Assembly (NCBI GenBank): GCA_024398875.1
Contig: JAKSIJ010000002.1
Coordinates: 219,779 to 283,778, forward strand
DNA length: 64,000 bases
Direction: 5' to 3'
Origin: Fibrobacter sp.
GTDB taxonomy: Bacteria > Fibrobacterota > Fibrobacteria > Fibrobacterales > Fibrobacteraceae
The position numbers were made by a program, and so were the translations under genes. Under the pieces are notes generated by a model, which saw nothing but the letters and a program-made list of their open reading frames with translations, ran no database searches and was not told where the DNA came from. Of this stretch, positions 27,937 to 36,818 are shown in pieces (the stretch's first letter is position 1; each line of letters starts with the position of its first letter).

Positions 27937-30545
27937 TGGCCGCAACTCCATTGATGCAGCAGTATTACGAAATCAAGAAACAGAATCCCGGCTGCATTTT
28001 ATTCTTTAGAATGGGAGACTTCTTCGAACTCTTCGAAGAGGACGCCGTGGTCGCCTCCAAGATTTTGGGACTCACCCTCACTAGCCGCAACAACGGTGCC
28101 TCTGGCGCCACACCTTTGTGCGGATTCCCTCACCATGCGGCGGACCGCTATGTGCCCAAGATGGTGGCCGCGGGCTACCGTATCGCCATTTGCGAGCAGG
28201 TGGAAGATCCGAAGCTCGCCAAGGGCATTGTAAAGCGGGATATTGTAGAAATCATCAGTGCTGGCACCGCCATGAACGAGGCCAACCTGAATGCAAAAGA
28301 TGCAAATTACTTGTGCGCTTTTATTCCTCAGGGCGAGAATGTAGCTTTTGCCATCGCCGATGTGACTACGGGATTCCTGGCGGTTTCCTGCAGTTCCGAG
28401 GCGGCGTTCGAGTGCGAAATCTCTCGACGGATGCCGAAGGAGCTGGTGGTGCCTGCAGATACCGCGATTCCTGCGGGCGTGATGGATTTGGTGAAGGCGG
28501 AAAACATCCTCATCACGGAATTGCCGGGCTACTTGTTCCAGGAGGAACAAGCGCAGGATGTGCTCTTCTCTCACTTCAAGGTGGAATCTCTGGTAGGCCT
28601 TGGCTTGGACGGCCGCGCTGCGGAAGCTTCCGTGACGGGCGCCCTTCTTGCCTACCTCATGGACCAGAAGAAGTCGGAACTTTCCCACTTCACCAATCTG
28701 GAAATCCTCAATCTCGACGACTACATGACGCTGGATCCCAGCACGCTCCGCAACTTGGAACTGGTCCGCCCCCTCAATGCGGACGATTACTCCAGTACCC
28801 TTTGCTATGTGCTGGACCACACCATCACAGCCATGGGTGGCCGCACGCTGAAGGACTGGGTGAGTCACCCCTTGATTTCGGTGAATCGCATCAGGGAGCG
28901 CGAAGAGGCTGTTGCAGAACTGGTGGGGAATCCGGTTGCGTTGGATGAACTGAAGGATTCTCTCACTTCCATTCTGGATATGGAGCGTTTGATGGGTCGT
29001 GTGGGAAGTGGCCGCGCCAACGCTCGCGATTTGGCGGGCATGGGACGTTCCCTTTTCCAGGCGGCCAAGGTGGCCGGTGTTTTGGAAGGCTTGCGGGCTC
29101 CGATTTTTGAGAATTTGAAAGAGACGTTGATTCTCGCCAAGGGTCGCGGCGAAGACTTGCTGAAGAATTTTAATGATGATTTGCCCTTGACGGTTCGCGA
29201 AGGCGGCATGATTCGTGATGGCGCTAACGCTGAACTGGATGCCATGAATGCGGACATCAAGGATAGAAGGCAGTGGATTGCAAGCCTAGAAACCCGCGAG
29301 CGCGAACGTCTTGGAATTTCTAGCCTGAAGGTGGGCTACAACAAGGTCTTCGGCTATTACATCGAGATTACCCGGGCGGCAATGGCCAAAGCCTCGCAGC
29401 CCATTCCGGAGGAATACATCCGGAAGCAGACCACGGTGAATGCGGAACGCTATATCACGCCCGAAATGAAGGAATGCGAATCCATCATCAGCAATGCGGA
29501 AGTGAACATCCACGCGCTGGAATACAAGATTTTCTGCGAGATTCGGGAGCAGGTGAACGCTGCCCGCGCAGAATTCCAGCGGATTGCCGACGCCATCGCT
29601 CAGGTAGATAGCCTTTACAGTTTCGCGCGGGCCGCCCGCAAATACAACTATGTCTGTCCCGAAGTCTACGAGGGCTCGGGAATCGAGATTCGGGGAGGTT
29701 TCCATCCCGTAATCGTGGCGGTGAATCCGGACTTGGAATTCATCAGCAATGATGTGACGCTATCGCCGGAAGCCACCCGCCTGATGCTCATTACGGGGCC
29801 CAACATGGCGGGTAAATCCACATACCTGCGGCAGACGGGCCTCATTGTCTTGATGGCCCAAATCGGCTGTTTTGTGCCGGCGGAAAGCGCCCGCATCGGC
29901 GTGGTGGACCGCATCTTCACCCGCGTGGGCGCCAGCGACCGCCTGAGTCGTGGCCTCAGCACCTTCATGGTGGAGATGATTGAAACCGCAAACATCCTCC
30001 GCAACGCAACGCCCAAGAGCCTCGTGCTGCTGGACGAAATCGGCCGCGGAACAAGTACCTTTGATGGTCTCTCCATTGCCTGGGCCATTGTGGAAACCTT
30101 GCACGACGAGCCCTGCCGCGCAGCCCTCACGCTTTTTGCCACCCACTATCATGAATTGACTGGCCTTGTGGAATCTCTGGAACATGCCGGAAACTTCCAG
30201 GTGGCGGTTCAGGAGAAGGGCGACAAGCTGCAGTTCCTCCACAAGATTCTCTCTGGGGCCTGCGATTCCAGCTACGGCATTCACGTGGCGGAGATGGCAG
30301 GACTCCCCAACATGGTGGTGCGCCGCGCCCGCAAAATTCTCCTCCGCTTGGAGAAGCAGAAGATTGACCCCAGCGATGCCGCAACCCACAAGAAGGTGGT
30401 GGAAAAGCCCCAGGTGGATTTGTTCGCCATCGATGAGTCCACGCAGCTTTTGAAAGAAGAAGTCCGTCGGTTGAAACCGGAAGAAATGACTCCCATGCAA
30501 GCCCTTCAATGCCTGATGGATTTGAAGGAACATTACGGCAAGTAG
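27936..30545 (+). CDS. mutS: DNA mismatch repair protein MutS
   Basis: The 869-residue product has the full bacterial MutS layout. The mismatch-sensing F-F-R-M-G-D-F-F-E-L-F-E near 24-36 is the Phe-x-Glu motif in context. The connector and lever/clamp domains follow. The ATPase has Walker A G-P-N-M-A-G-K-S-T (about 622-630) and L-L-D-E-I-G-R-G-T-S-T-F-D-G. The C-terminal S-S-Y-G-I-H-V-A-E-M-A-G-L-P is also typical. It recognises mismatches and recruits MutL. The TAATG overlap with scpB indicates coupling. Confidence 0.97.
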   Translation: MAATPLMQQYYEIKKQNPGCILFFRMGDFFELFEEDAVVASKILGLTLTSRNNGASGATPLCGFPHHAADRYVPKMVAAGYRIAICEQVEDPKLAKGIVKRDIVEIISAGTAMNEANLNAKDANYLCAFIPQGENVAFAIADVTTGFLAVSCSSEAAFECEISRRMPKELVVPADTAIPAGVMDLVKAENILITELPGYLFQEEQAQDVLFSHFKVESLVGLGLDGRAAEASVTGALLAYLMDQKKSELSHFTNLEILNLDDYMTLDPSTLRNLELVRPLNADDYSSTLCYVLDHTITAMGGRTLKDWVSHPLISVNRIREREEAVAELVGNPVALDELKDSLTSILDMERLMGRVGSGRANARDLAGMGRSLFQAAKVAGVLEGLRAPIFENLKETLILAKGRGEDLLKNFNDDLPLTVREGGMIRDGANAELDAMNADIKDRRQWIASLETRERERLGISSLKVGYNKVFGYYIEITRAAMAKASQPIPEEYIRKQTTVNAERYITPEMKECESIISNAEVNIHALEYKIFCEIREQVNAARAEFQRIADAIAQVDSLYSFARAARKYNYVCPEVYEGSGIEIRGGFHPVIVAVNPDLEFISNDVTLSPEATRLMLITGPNMAGKSTYLRQTGLIVLMAQIGCFVPAESARIGVVDRIFTRVGASDRLSRGLSTFMVEMIETANILRNATPKSLVLLDEIGRGTSTFDGLSIAWAIVETLHDEPCRAALTLFATHYHELTGLVESLEHAGNFQVAVQEKGDKLQFLHKILSGACDSSYGIHVAEMAGLPNMVVRRARKILLRLEKQKIDPSDAATHKKVVEKPQVDLFAIDESTQLLKEEVRRLKPEEMTPMQALQCLMDLKEHYGK

Positions 30546-30554
30546 GCGGAACTC

Positions 30555-31952
30555 ATGCGTCAGATTTACATGGTGGGCATGAGCCACAAGGTGGCTGAAA
30601 TCGCGGTTCGCGAAAAGTTCTACATCTCCATGGATGTGAAGACGGAGGCCTTGCAGCATTCGGCTTTTGATGAGCTCCTGATTCTCGCCACTTGCAACCG
30701 CACCGAAGTCTATGTGGCAAGCGACCGCGCATTGGAAACTGCAGATTTGGTCCGTTACGTGTGCGATTTGGTTCACCAGGATTATGATTCCTATTCCAAG
30801 TATTTCTATACAAAGGAAGGGGAGGACGTGGCGAGGCACGTGATGAACGTGTGTGCGGGCCTTGATTCCGTGGCTATGGGGGAGGATCAGATTCTTCACC
30901 AGATTGGCAGGGCCTACGATACGGCGCATCAGTTGGGTGCCACTGGGAACAGTCTCAACAAACTTTTCCAGAGTGCCATCCACACCACCAAACGCATCAA
31001 GACGGAAACCAACCTGAGCAAGCTCAGCTGCAACATTCCCTTCCTTGCCATGAAGCAGGTGATGAAGACCTTTGACGATTTGGAAAACCGCACCGTCTAT
31101 ATTGTTGGCTTGGGCGAAATGGGCACGCTGATGCTCAAGTATGTCCAGGAAAATACCACGAAGATTTTTGCCAGCAGCCGGACGTTCGCCAACGCAGAAA
31201 AGTACGCCGACGTGTTGACCCCCGTTCCCTTCGAAAACCGTTACGAAGTGGTGGGGAAGAGCGATGTGGTGGTCCTTTGCAGTGCGTGCCAGGAACCCAT
31301 TTTGACCCGCGCGGAATTTGAATCTGCAATACAATTCAAGACAAATGATAATGGGTTGGCATTGGATGCTCCGCACACCCAGGAAATCAATGAATTTCCT
31401 TCCCAAAACGTCATTGCGAGCGTAGCGTGGCAATCCAATGAGGCTTTGCCTCGAAAATCAACACGTTTAATCATTGACCTCGGTAGCCCGCGTAATGCGG
31501 AAGCCTCCATCGGCGAGATTCCTGGCGTGGAATACGTCTGCGTCGATGACCTCGAGAAAATCGTTTCCGAGAATCGCCGCCTCCGCATGATTGAACTCAC
31601 TGCTGCACAGAAAATTCTTCAGGAAGGCATCGAGGAATTTTTGCAGTGGTATCGCATGGATGACATTGCAAAAGACATTCATTCTCATGCGGAAAAGCTG
31701 GTGCAGACTGCTACGGAAGATGCTGAAAAACTGGTGCGTTCCTTGCCGGATTTGAATGAAGACACCAAGGACAAAATCCGCATGATGTACGTGCGGTTCG
31801 CGAAGAAAGTGGCCAACTATTATCTGTACAAAGTCAAGGAGGAAAACGAGCCCTCTGACGTGCAGGTATTCTTAAAATGCCTCCAACCAGAACGTCATTG
31901 CGAGGCCTCTGGCCGTGGCAATCTAAAGGAGAATTCTTCAGATGGAATCTAG
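30555..31952 (+). CDS. hemA: Glutamyl-tRNA reductase with repeat-derived insertions
   Basis: Catalytic-domain motifs are clear: G-M-S-H-K-V-A-E, L-A-T-C-N-R-T-E-V-Y with the nucleophilic Cys, and G-E-D-Q-I-L. The NADPH domain has V-G-L-G-E-M-G. The enzyme reduces glutamyl-tRNA to glutamate semialdehyde, the first step of C5 heme synthesis; hemC follows with an 11-base overlap. About 35 residues between the T-R-A-E-F-E block and L-I-I-D-L-G-S-P-R are extra compared with the family. They include a translated CGTCATTGCGAG-type repeat (31409-31436). A second copy (31893-31924) encodes the last residues. Confidence 0.92.
   Translation: MRQIYMVGMSHKVAEIAVREKFYISMDVKTEALQHSAFDELLILATCNRTEVYVASDRALETADLVRYVCDLVHQDYDSYSKYFYTKEGEDVARHVMNVCAGLDSVAMGEDQILHQIGRAYDTAHQLGATGNSLNKLFQSAIHTTKRIKTETNLSKLSCNIPFLAMKQVMKTFDDLENRTVYIVGLGEMGTLMLKYVQENTTKIFASSRTFANAEKYADVLTPVPFENRYEVVGKSDVVVLCSACQEPILTRAEFESAIQFKTNDNGLALDAPHTQEINEFPSQNVIASVAWQSNEALPRKSTRLIIDLGSPRNAEASIGEIPGVEYVCVDDLEKIVSENRRLRMIELTAAQKILQEGIEEFLQWYRMDDIAKDIHSHAEKLVQTATEDAEKLVRSLPDLNEDTKDKIRMMYVRFAKKVANYYLYKVKEENEPSDVQVFLKCLQPERHCEASGRGNLKENSSDGI
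31409..31436. repeat. CGTCATTGCGAG..GTGGCAATC repeat inside hemA (copy 1)
   Basis: A palindromic repeat with arms ATTGC and GCAAT around GAGCGTAGCGTG. It sits in frame inside hemA, in a segment absent from typical glutamyl-tRNA reductases. I recall similar CGTCATTGCGAG repeats in many unrelated genomes, usually between genes. Confidence 0.75.
31893..31924. repeat. CGTCATTGCGAG..GTGGCAATC repeat at the end of hemA (copy 2)
   Basis: The second copy has arms ATTGC/GCAAT around a GAGGCCTCTGGCC core. It encodes the C-terminal tail of HemA (residues about 447-457) and ends directly before the AAAGGAG site that serves hemC. Confidence 0.75.
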
Positions 31953-32970
31953 GGTTCTCCGCATTGCAACACGAAAAAGCGCTTTGGCTTTGGCCCAAAC
32001 CACTCAGGCCGCGGAGGCAATCGTCGCCGCGAACAGTGCCGCGGGCGGTATTTCGCACGACATTGCTGGCGGTACTGCCGCGAATCTCTCTTACGAACTT
32101 GTGGGCCTCACTACAGAAGGCGATCGCCGTCTAGACAAGTCCCTCGCCAGCTTTGGCGGTAAAGGAGTCTTCATCAAGGAATTGGAAGTCGCGCTTCTGG
32201 AAGGGCGCGCAGATATCGCCATCCACAGCCTGAAGGACATGCCTGCGGAAGTGTTGCCGGAATTCAAGCTTGCCGCAGTCTTAAAGCGAGAGGACCCCCG
32301 GGACGCTTTCATCTCCCGCTGCGCAGTCTCAGGCGCAGTTTCTGGCCAGAGCAGTGCCGGCCCTCGTTTTATGGACCTTCCCTCGGGCGCCCGCGTAGGC
32401 ACGGGCAGCATTCGCCGGGTGGTGCAGCTGAAGGCGCTTCGTCCAGATTTGGAGTACGTCCCTATCCGCGGGAACATCCAGACCCGCATACAGAAGCTTG
32501 CGGGCGATGCCGCCAACGGAATCCCTCCCTTAGACGGCGTAGTTCTTGCTGCTGCAGGTCTCAAGCGCATGGGTCTTGCAGATCAGATTACGGAATATTT
32601 TCCGACGGAGCAGATGCTTCCCGCATCTGGCCAGGGCATTCTCGCTATTGAAACTCTGAAAAATTGCGCTGCCGAAGTTTCAGAGGTGTTAAAACCCGTC
32701 AATGATATTCGCACCTACTGCATCGCGGTAGCTGAAATGGCATATTTGAAGGCGCTAAATGCGGGCTGCCAATTCCCGGTGGCCAGTTTCGCGGAGTTTG
32801 AGGGCGATGCGGATGTACTAAAAATCCGCGGCATCTATTGGGATGAAAAATCTCAGAAGTTGTTGCGCGCGGAATGTCACGCAAATGTGAAAATGGGCGA
32901 TGACGCAGAAAAATCTGCCCGCGCCCTTGGCATAGAACTTGCCGAGCAAATCAAACGACAACTGGCATAG
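31942..32970 (+). CDS. hemC: Hydroxymethylbilane synthase (porphobilinogen deaminase)
   Basis: The 342-residue product has L-R-I-A-T-R-K-S-A-L-A-L at the start, I-A-I-H-S-L-K-D-M-P with the catalytic Asp, and R-V-G-T-G-S-I-R-R. The cofactor-anchoring Cys is at 276 in N-A-G-C-Q-F-P-V. It polymerises four porphobilinogens. It is about 30 residues longer than the E. coli enzyme; part of the excess is an Ala/Gly-rich segment near 25-45 and part a Ser/Gly stretch near 130-145. An AAAGGAG site inside the hemA tail precedes the start. Confidence 0.95.
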   Translation: MESRVLRIATRKSALALAQTTQAAEAIVAANSAAGGISHDIAGGTAANLSYELVGLTTEGDRRLDKSLASFGGKGVFIKELEVALLEGRADIAIHSLKDMPAEVLPEFKLAAVLKREDPRDAFISRCAVSGAVSGQSSAGPRFMDLPSGARVGTGSIRRVVQLKALRPDLEYVPIRGNIQTRIQKLAGDAANGIPPLDGVVLAAAGLKRMGLADQITEYFPTEQMLPASGQGILAIETLKNCAAEVSEVLKPVNDIRTYCIAVAEMAYLKALNAGCQFPVASFAEFEGDADVLKIRGIYWDEKSQKLLRAECHANVKMGDDAEKSARALGIELAEQIKRQLA

Positions 32971-32996
32971 AACTTGCCGCGCCGATTAGGCTACAA

Positions 32997-33809
32997 CTAT
33001 ATCCCGTAACAGCGTCTGGTATTTTCGCGACAATGCCGGTAGAGTTCCTCTACGGGCACGTTTTTGACTTCGGCCAACTTGTGTGCTACGTATGGGATGT
33101 ATCCGGAGTGGCATGGAGTTCCGCGGAAGGGAACGGGCGCCATGTAAGGGGCGTCGGTTTCCAACAGCAACTGGTCCAGCGGAACAAGCGCTGCAGCCTC
33201 ACGCACATTGGGGGCGTTCTTGAAGGTAATGATTCCCGTAAAGCCCACGAATAAATTCATATCCAGTTCCAATAACTTCGAAACGAAATCCGCAGTTCCT
33301 GTAAAGCAGTGGACGTGAACGGTCGTGTTCTTGAGATTTGCTTCACGCAATACGGCAAGCGCGTCATCATCAGCTTCTCGCAAATGGAGTACCAAGGGCT
33401 TTCCGCTGGCGATTCCGATTTCCAGATGCCGCTCAAAAAGCTTCAGTTGTTGCTCGCGATGTTCCTTGTCGTAGTGGTAGTCCAGCCCGAATTCTCCGCA
33501 GGCAACGCACCGAGGGTGTTTCAGCATTTCTACAAGCCTGGCTTCGTCTTCGGCAGTTTCTGTTTCCACATATTCGGGATGAATTCCGTAGGCGGCATAG
33601 ACAAAGGGATGTTTTTCTGAAATGTTTTTGGCGTATTCAAAGCCGGCTGGGTCGCAAGCCACATGGATAAAGGCTTCCGGCATGGTTACTGCAGGTTCCG
33701 CAGCTGCACTTGCCCCGACATCATTTTTCAACCTCGCGAGCAAAGCCTCGAAATTTTCTCCCGAGTGCTCTTCGTAGCTATCAATATGACAATGAGTATC
33801 AATGAACAT
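32997..33809 (-). CDS. TatD-family metal-dependent DNase
   Basis: The 270-residue product has the TatD pattern: F-I-D-T-H-C-H-I-D at the start (metal His pair), G-E-F-G-L-D-Y-H-Y in the middle, L-H-L-R-E-A, H-V-H-C-F-T-G and the final L-L-L-E-T-D-A-P-Y. Family members are 3'-5' exonucleases or hydrolases with two metal ions. An insertion near 28-45 (A-S-A-A-A-E-P-A-V) is unusual. It ends 27 bases from hemC and converges on it. Confidence 0.9.
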   Translation of the reverse strand: MFIDTHCHIDSYEEHSGENFEALLARLKNDVGASAAAEPAVTMPEAFIHVACDPAGFEYAKNISEKHPFVYAAYGIHPEYVETETAEDEARLVEMLKHPRCVACGEFGLDYHYDKEHREQQLKLFERHLEIGIASGKPLVLHLREADDDALAVLREANLKNTTVHVHCFTGTADFVSKLLELDMNLFVGFTGIITFKNAPNVREAAALVPLDQLLLETDAPYMAPVPFRGTPCHSGYIPYVAHKLAEVKNVPVEELYRHCRENTRRCYGI

Positions 33810-33930
33810 AAAATGTTAATTATGAGTTATGAATTATTAATTATGAATTATTTCTGGCGCAGTTCATATCCAGAGATTTAATTATGGGTTATATTCTCGT
33901 ACTTCATAATTCATAATTCGTAATTCATAA
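33810..33930. repeat. AT-rich satellite-like repeat between tatD and greB
   Basis: The 121 bases contain repeated ATTATGAATTAT, ATAATTCATAATTC and TAATTCGTAATTC words in both orientations and no gene. The words match those at 3.4-3.5 kb. Confidence 0.75.
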
Positions 33931-34398
33931 TTAGTACATCACTTCCAGAATTTCATACGCAATCAGTCCGCGGGGTGCCTGCACCGAAATGCAATCCCCT
34001 TTCTTCTTCCCAACCAAAGCCTCACCCATGGGGGAGCGCATGCTGATGTTTCCTTTCAGCGGGTCGATTTCCTTTTCGCCCACAATGTGGTAGACTTTTT
34101 CCCGTTTGAGTTTCTTGTCCAGCAGTTTCACGGTGGCCCCAAAGCGCACAGCTCCGTCTTCCGGGGCGGCGGTCGTTGCAATTTTTGCACCATCCAGAAT
34201 GCGGTCCAGTTCCCGGAGCCTGCGGTCAATTTCGCGAAGGCGCATCTTGCCGTAAGTGTAGGCGGCATTCTCGCTGCGGTCGCCTTCTGCGGCGGCGGCC
34301 TGCACCTGATTCACCATGGCGGGCCGTTCCACGTATTTTAAATTTTCCCATTCCGCCTTGAACTTTTCAAAGCCTTCTTTCGAAATCAAATGTTGCAT
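33931..34398 (-). CDS. greB: Transcription elongation factor of the GreA/GreB family, GreB-like
   Basis: The 155-residue product has an N-terminal coiled coil whose tip reads E-G-D-R-S-E-N-A-A-Y-T-Y-G-K-M-R-L-R-E-I-D-R-R. The acidic tip delivers Mg2+ to stalled RNA polymerase for transcript cleavage. The R-S-E-N and the R-L-R-E-I-D-R-R run are closer to GreB than to GreA (L-S-E-N). The C-terminal FKBP-like domain follows, ending near G-K-K-K-G-D. Confidence 0.85.
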   Translation of the reverse strand: MQHLISKEGFEKFKAEWENLKYVERPAMVNQVQAAAAEGDRSENAAYTYGKMRLREIDRRLRELDRILDGAKIATTAAPEDGAVRFGATVKLLDKKLKREKVYHIVGEKEIDPLKGNISMRSPMGEALVGKKKGDCISVQAPRGLIAYEILEVMY

Positions 34399-34456
34399 GC
34401 TGTGAATATAGAAAACTTGTCATCGCCCACGAATTATTTTTATATTTGACCCGTTT

Positions 34457-36298
34457 ATGAGTGATTTGGATAATTCGCAAAAGAGACGGCAGGAACCCAA
34501 GTTCAAACGCCTTAGCCGTATCTATTACAATCGCATGTTCCCCCGCCGCCAAGATGCTTTACGGGTGGCTTTTTCTGTAGCAGCAGGTGTCTTTATCGGT
34601 ATTTGGCCCACCATTGGCGTCGCAATTCTTTTGACTGTTGCTTTTTGCGCTGCGTTTCGGCTCCCGAAAGTACCCGGCGTTGTCTCTTCTTTTGTGGCAA
34701 ACCCCCTGACACAGTTCGGATTCTTCTATCCGGCGGGCTACTACATCGGCTGCTCCATCATCCATCCGGACAAAATCAATTTCGATTTTCTCTCCGAAAT
34801 GGAAGGCCTTTCCTTCAAGAACTGCGTTACCGTGGTCCGTAACCTGCTCCAAAATGCCCCAGACCATTTCCTCGCCTTCATGATTGGAATCACCATTGTG
34901 GCGGCCATTTTTGCGCTCGCCTTCTTCGTGGCGGCCTATTTTATTGTAAGTTATCGCAAAAAGAAGTGGATTGCCGGCAAAACGGGCTACATCCACAACT
35001 TGATAGCCGAAGACCAAGTTATTATTAAGGAATCTCGCAACAAAGGAAAACCTATGATGCACATCTATCCGTTCAAGGCCCTCCGCCCGGTGAATCCCGA
35101 TGAGGCCAAGAACATTTCCGCCCTCCCGTACGACGTGATGAACCGCGCCGAAGCAAAAGAAATGGCCAAGGGGCTACCGCACTCCTACCTCCGCGTGACC
35201 CGCGCTGAGCTGGAACTGGACGACTCCGTGGATGCATACGACCCCAAGGTCTATGCCCATGCCCGCGAAAACCTGGATAAGATGATTGCCGATGGTGTCA
35301 TTGCCTACGACAAGAAGGATTGCCTCTATGTTTACCGCCAGACCATGAATGGCCGTGAACAATATGGGTTGGTATGTTGCGTCCCCGCGGCAGATTACTT
35401 CAATGGCATCATCAAGAAGCATGAGCTCACTCGTGCCGACAAGGAAGAAGACCGCCTCCGCCATGTGCTGGACACCAACGCCAATACCGGTCCGGTGTTC
35501 CTCACTTACCGCGACCAGGGCCAGTTTGATGTGTTTGGCGCTGTCACCAAGCGCAAACCTGTTTATGACTTCGTTAGCGATGGTGATGGTTTTGGCCACA
35601 CCGTTTGGGTCATTGACGATGATGCTGAAATTGCCGCAATCCGCAAGGCTTTCGAGGCGGTTCCGGTTTCTTACATTGCTGATGGTCACCACCGCAGTGC
35701 CGCCGGCGCTCGTGCCGCCAGCTATCGTGCAGAACAGAATCCCAAGAACACGGGCGAGGAGGAATACAACCGCTATCTCGCCATTCTGTTCCCCAGCACG
35801 CAGCTGAAGATTCTGGACTACAACCGCGTCCTCAAGGATTTGAACGGCCGCACTCCGGACGAACTCATGGCAGAAATGGGGAAGGTGTTCGACATCGCTC
35901 CTCTCGCTGGAATGGAGAGCCCCGCAAAGCAGAATCAGGTGAACTTCTATATGGGTGGCAAGTGGTATGCCTGCACCTTCAAGGCGCAGTTCCTCAAGAA
36001 TTTGGGCCCCGTGGACAGCTTGGATGTGGCTCTCCTCCAGAAGCTCATTTTGAAGCCGCTCTTCGACATCGACGATCCTCGCACCTCCAAGCGCATTGAC
36101 TTCGTGGGTGGAATCCGCGGTCTCGGCGAGCTGGTGAAGCGTGTGGACAGCGGTGAATGCGCCTGCGCCTTTGCCATGTACCCGACTACTTTGGACCAGC
36201 TCATGAACATCGCTGATGCTGGCGAAATCATGCCGCCCAAGAGCACATGGTTCGAGCCCAAGCTCCGTGATGGCCTCTTGGTGCACTCGCTGGATTAA
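34457..36298 (+). CDS. Fusion of a DUF2062 membrane domain with a DUF1015 domain
   Basis: Residues about 20-170 are DUF2062: R-Q-D-A-L-R-V-A-F-S-V-A-A-G-V-F-I-G-I-W-P and G-V-V-S-S-F-V-A-N-P-L-T-Q, with three or four membrane helices. Residues about 202-610 are a complete DUF1015 protein starting I-Y-P-F-K-A-L-R-P, with Y-I-A-D-G-H-H-R-S-A-A-G. Both functions are unknown. Within the frame an ATG at 35054 preceded by AAAGGA would start a free-standing DUF1015 protein, so the second half may also be made separately. It is the last host gene before the prophage. Confidence 0.82.
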   Translation: MSDLDNSQKRRQEPKFKRLSRIYYNRMFPRRQDALRVAFSVAAGVFIGIWPTIGVAILLTVAFCAAFRLPKVPGVVSSFVANPLTQFGFFYPAGYYIGCSIIHPDKINFDFLSEMEGLSFKNCVTVVRNLLQNAPDHFLAFMIGITIVAAIFALAFFVAAYFIVSYRKKKWIAGKTGYIHNLIAEDQVIIKESRNKGKPMMHIYPFKALRPVNPDEAKNISALPYDVMNRAEAKEMAKGLPHSYLRVTRAELELDDSVDAYDPKVYAHARENLDKMIADGVIAYDKKDCLYVYRQTMNGREQYGLVCCVPAADYFNGIIKKHELTRADKEEDRLRHVLDTNANTGPVFLTYRDQGQFDVFGAVTKRKPVYDFVSDGDGFGHTVWVIDDDAEIAAIRKAFEAVPVSYIADGHHRSAAGARAASYRAEQNPKNTGEEEYNRYLAILFPSTQLKILDYNRVLKDLNGRTPDELMAEMGKVFDIAPLAGMESPAKQNQVNFYMGGKWYACTFKAQFLKNLGPVDSLDVALLQKLILKPLFDIDDPRTSKRIDFVGGIRGLGELVKRVDSGECACAFAMYPTTLDQLMNIADAGEIMPPKSTWFEPKLRDGLLVHSLD

Positions 36299-36632
36299 TT
36301 TGAAATAAAATCCTTTTTTGATAAGCACCGCTATGCTAAAGCAGAAGTAATGAGACAAGAAAATAAAGTGTGAATGTGGCGGGAGCCCTTGATTTTATTG
36401 GATTTGCTTGTCTCATTATACCCGATAAATTTGGGTTTTGTGATTTTGCCGTTTTTTCGCGAATTTCTGCATTTCTTCAAAAAGAGAAAAAATATTTATC
36501 GCTTTTCGTGAGACAAAATATTTTTTGAATTCGCGTTTTTTGGCCGTTTAATGGGTTTTGAAATTTTCTTGAAAAAGATGGTGCGGAAATTTCGTGCGGA
36601 AGTGTTTTTTGCGTTTTCGCATTTCGTGAGAC
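36299..36632. other. Likely left end of the prophage with four TGAGACAA motifs
   Basis: A gene-free stretch. TGAGACAA occurs at 36351 (TAATGAGACAAG), inverted at 36410-36417 (CTTGTCTCATTA), at 36509 and at 36628 (the last two in the context TTTCGTGAGACAAAA). Mu-type transposases bind several such sites near each end, in both orientations, and Mu genomes begin with TG. The first motif, starting TG at 36351 and 52 bases after the last host gene, is therefore the best candidate terminus. This is inference; the right end is needed to confirm it. Confidence 0.5.
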
Positions 36633-36665
36633 AAAAAAAGCAGGATTTAGAATCCTGCTTTAAAT
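36633..36665 (-). terminator. Terminator of the leftward early transcript
   Basis: AAAGCAGGATT pairs with AATCCTGCTTT around a 3-base loop. On the minus strand it is followed by a run of seven T. It directly adjoins the last TGAGACAA motif. Confidence 0.85.
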
Positions 36666-36681
36666 TTTGAGAACTTATAAT

Positions 36682-36804
36682 CTATTCATTTGAACAAAGA
36701 GGTTTTATGACATGATCGTAAATAAAACCCCAAATAAATCCACAACACATTATTAATGGAGCAATAAAAAGCCATAAACAAGCGAGTATAATTAAAAGTG
36801 TCAT
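36682..36804 (-). CDS. Small membrane protein (40 residues)
   Basis: An ideal GGAGG site lies 7 bases before the ATG at 36804. The product is mainly one hydrophobic helix (M-T-L-L-I-I-L-A-C-L-W-L-F-I, then Cys-Cys), with a short polar end. It is the last gene of the leftward transcript before the terminator. Function unknown. Confidence 0.55.
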   Translation of the reverse strand: MTLLIILACLWLFIAPLIMCCGFIWGFIYDHVIKPLCSNE

Positions 36805-36818
36805 CTTATACCTCCGCG

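Noticed and set aside
29760..31433. 557-codon minus-strand frame across mutS and hemA
   Set aside because: It spans two certain genes on the other strand and shows no domain.
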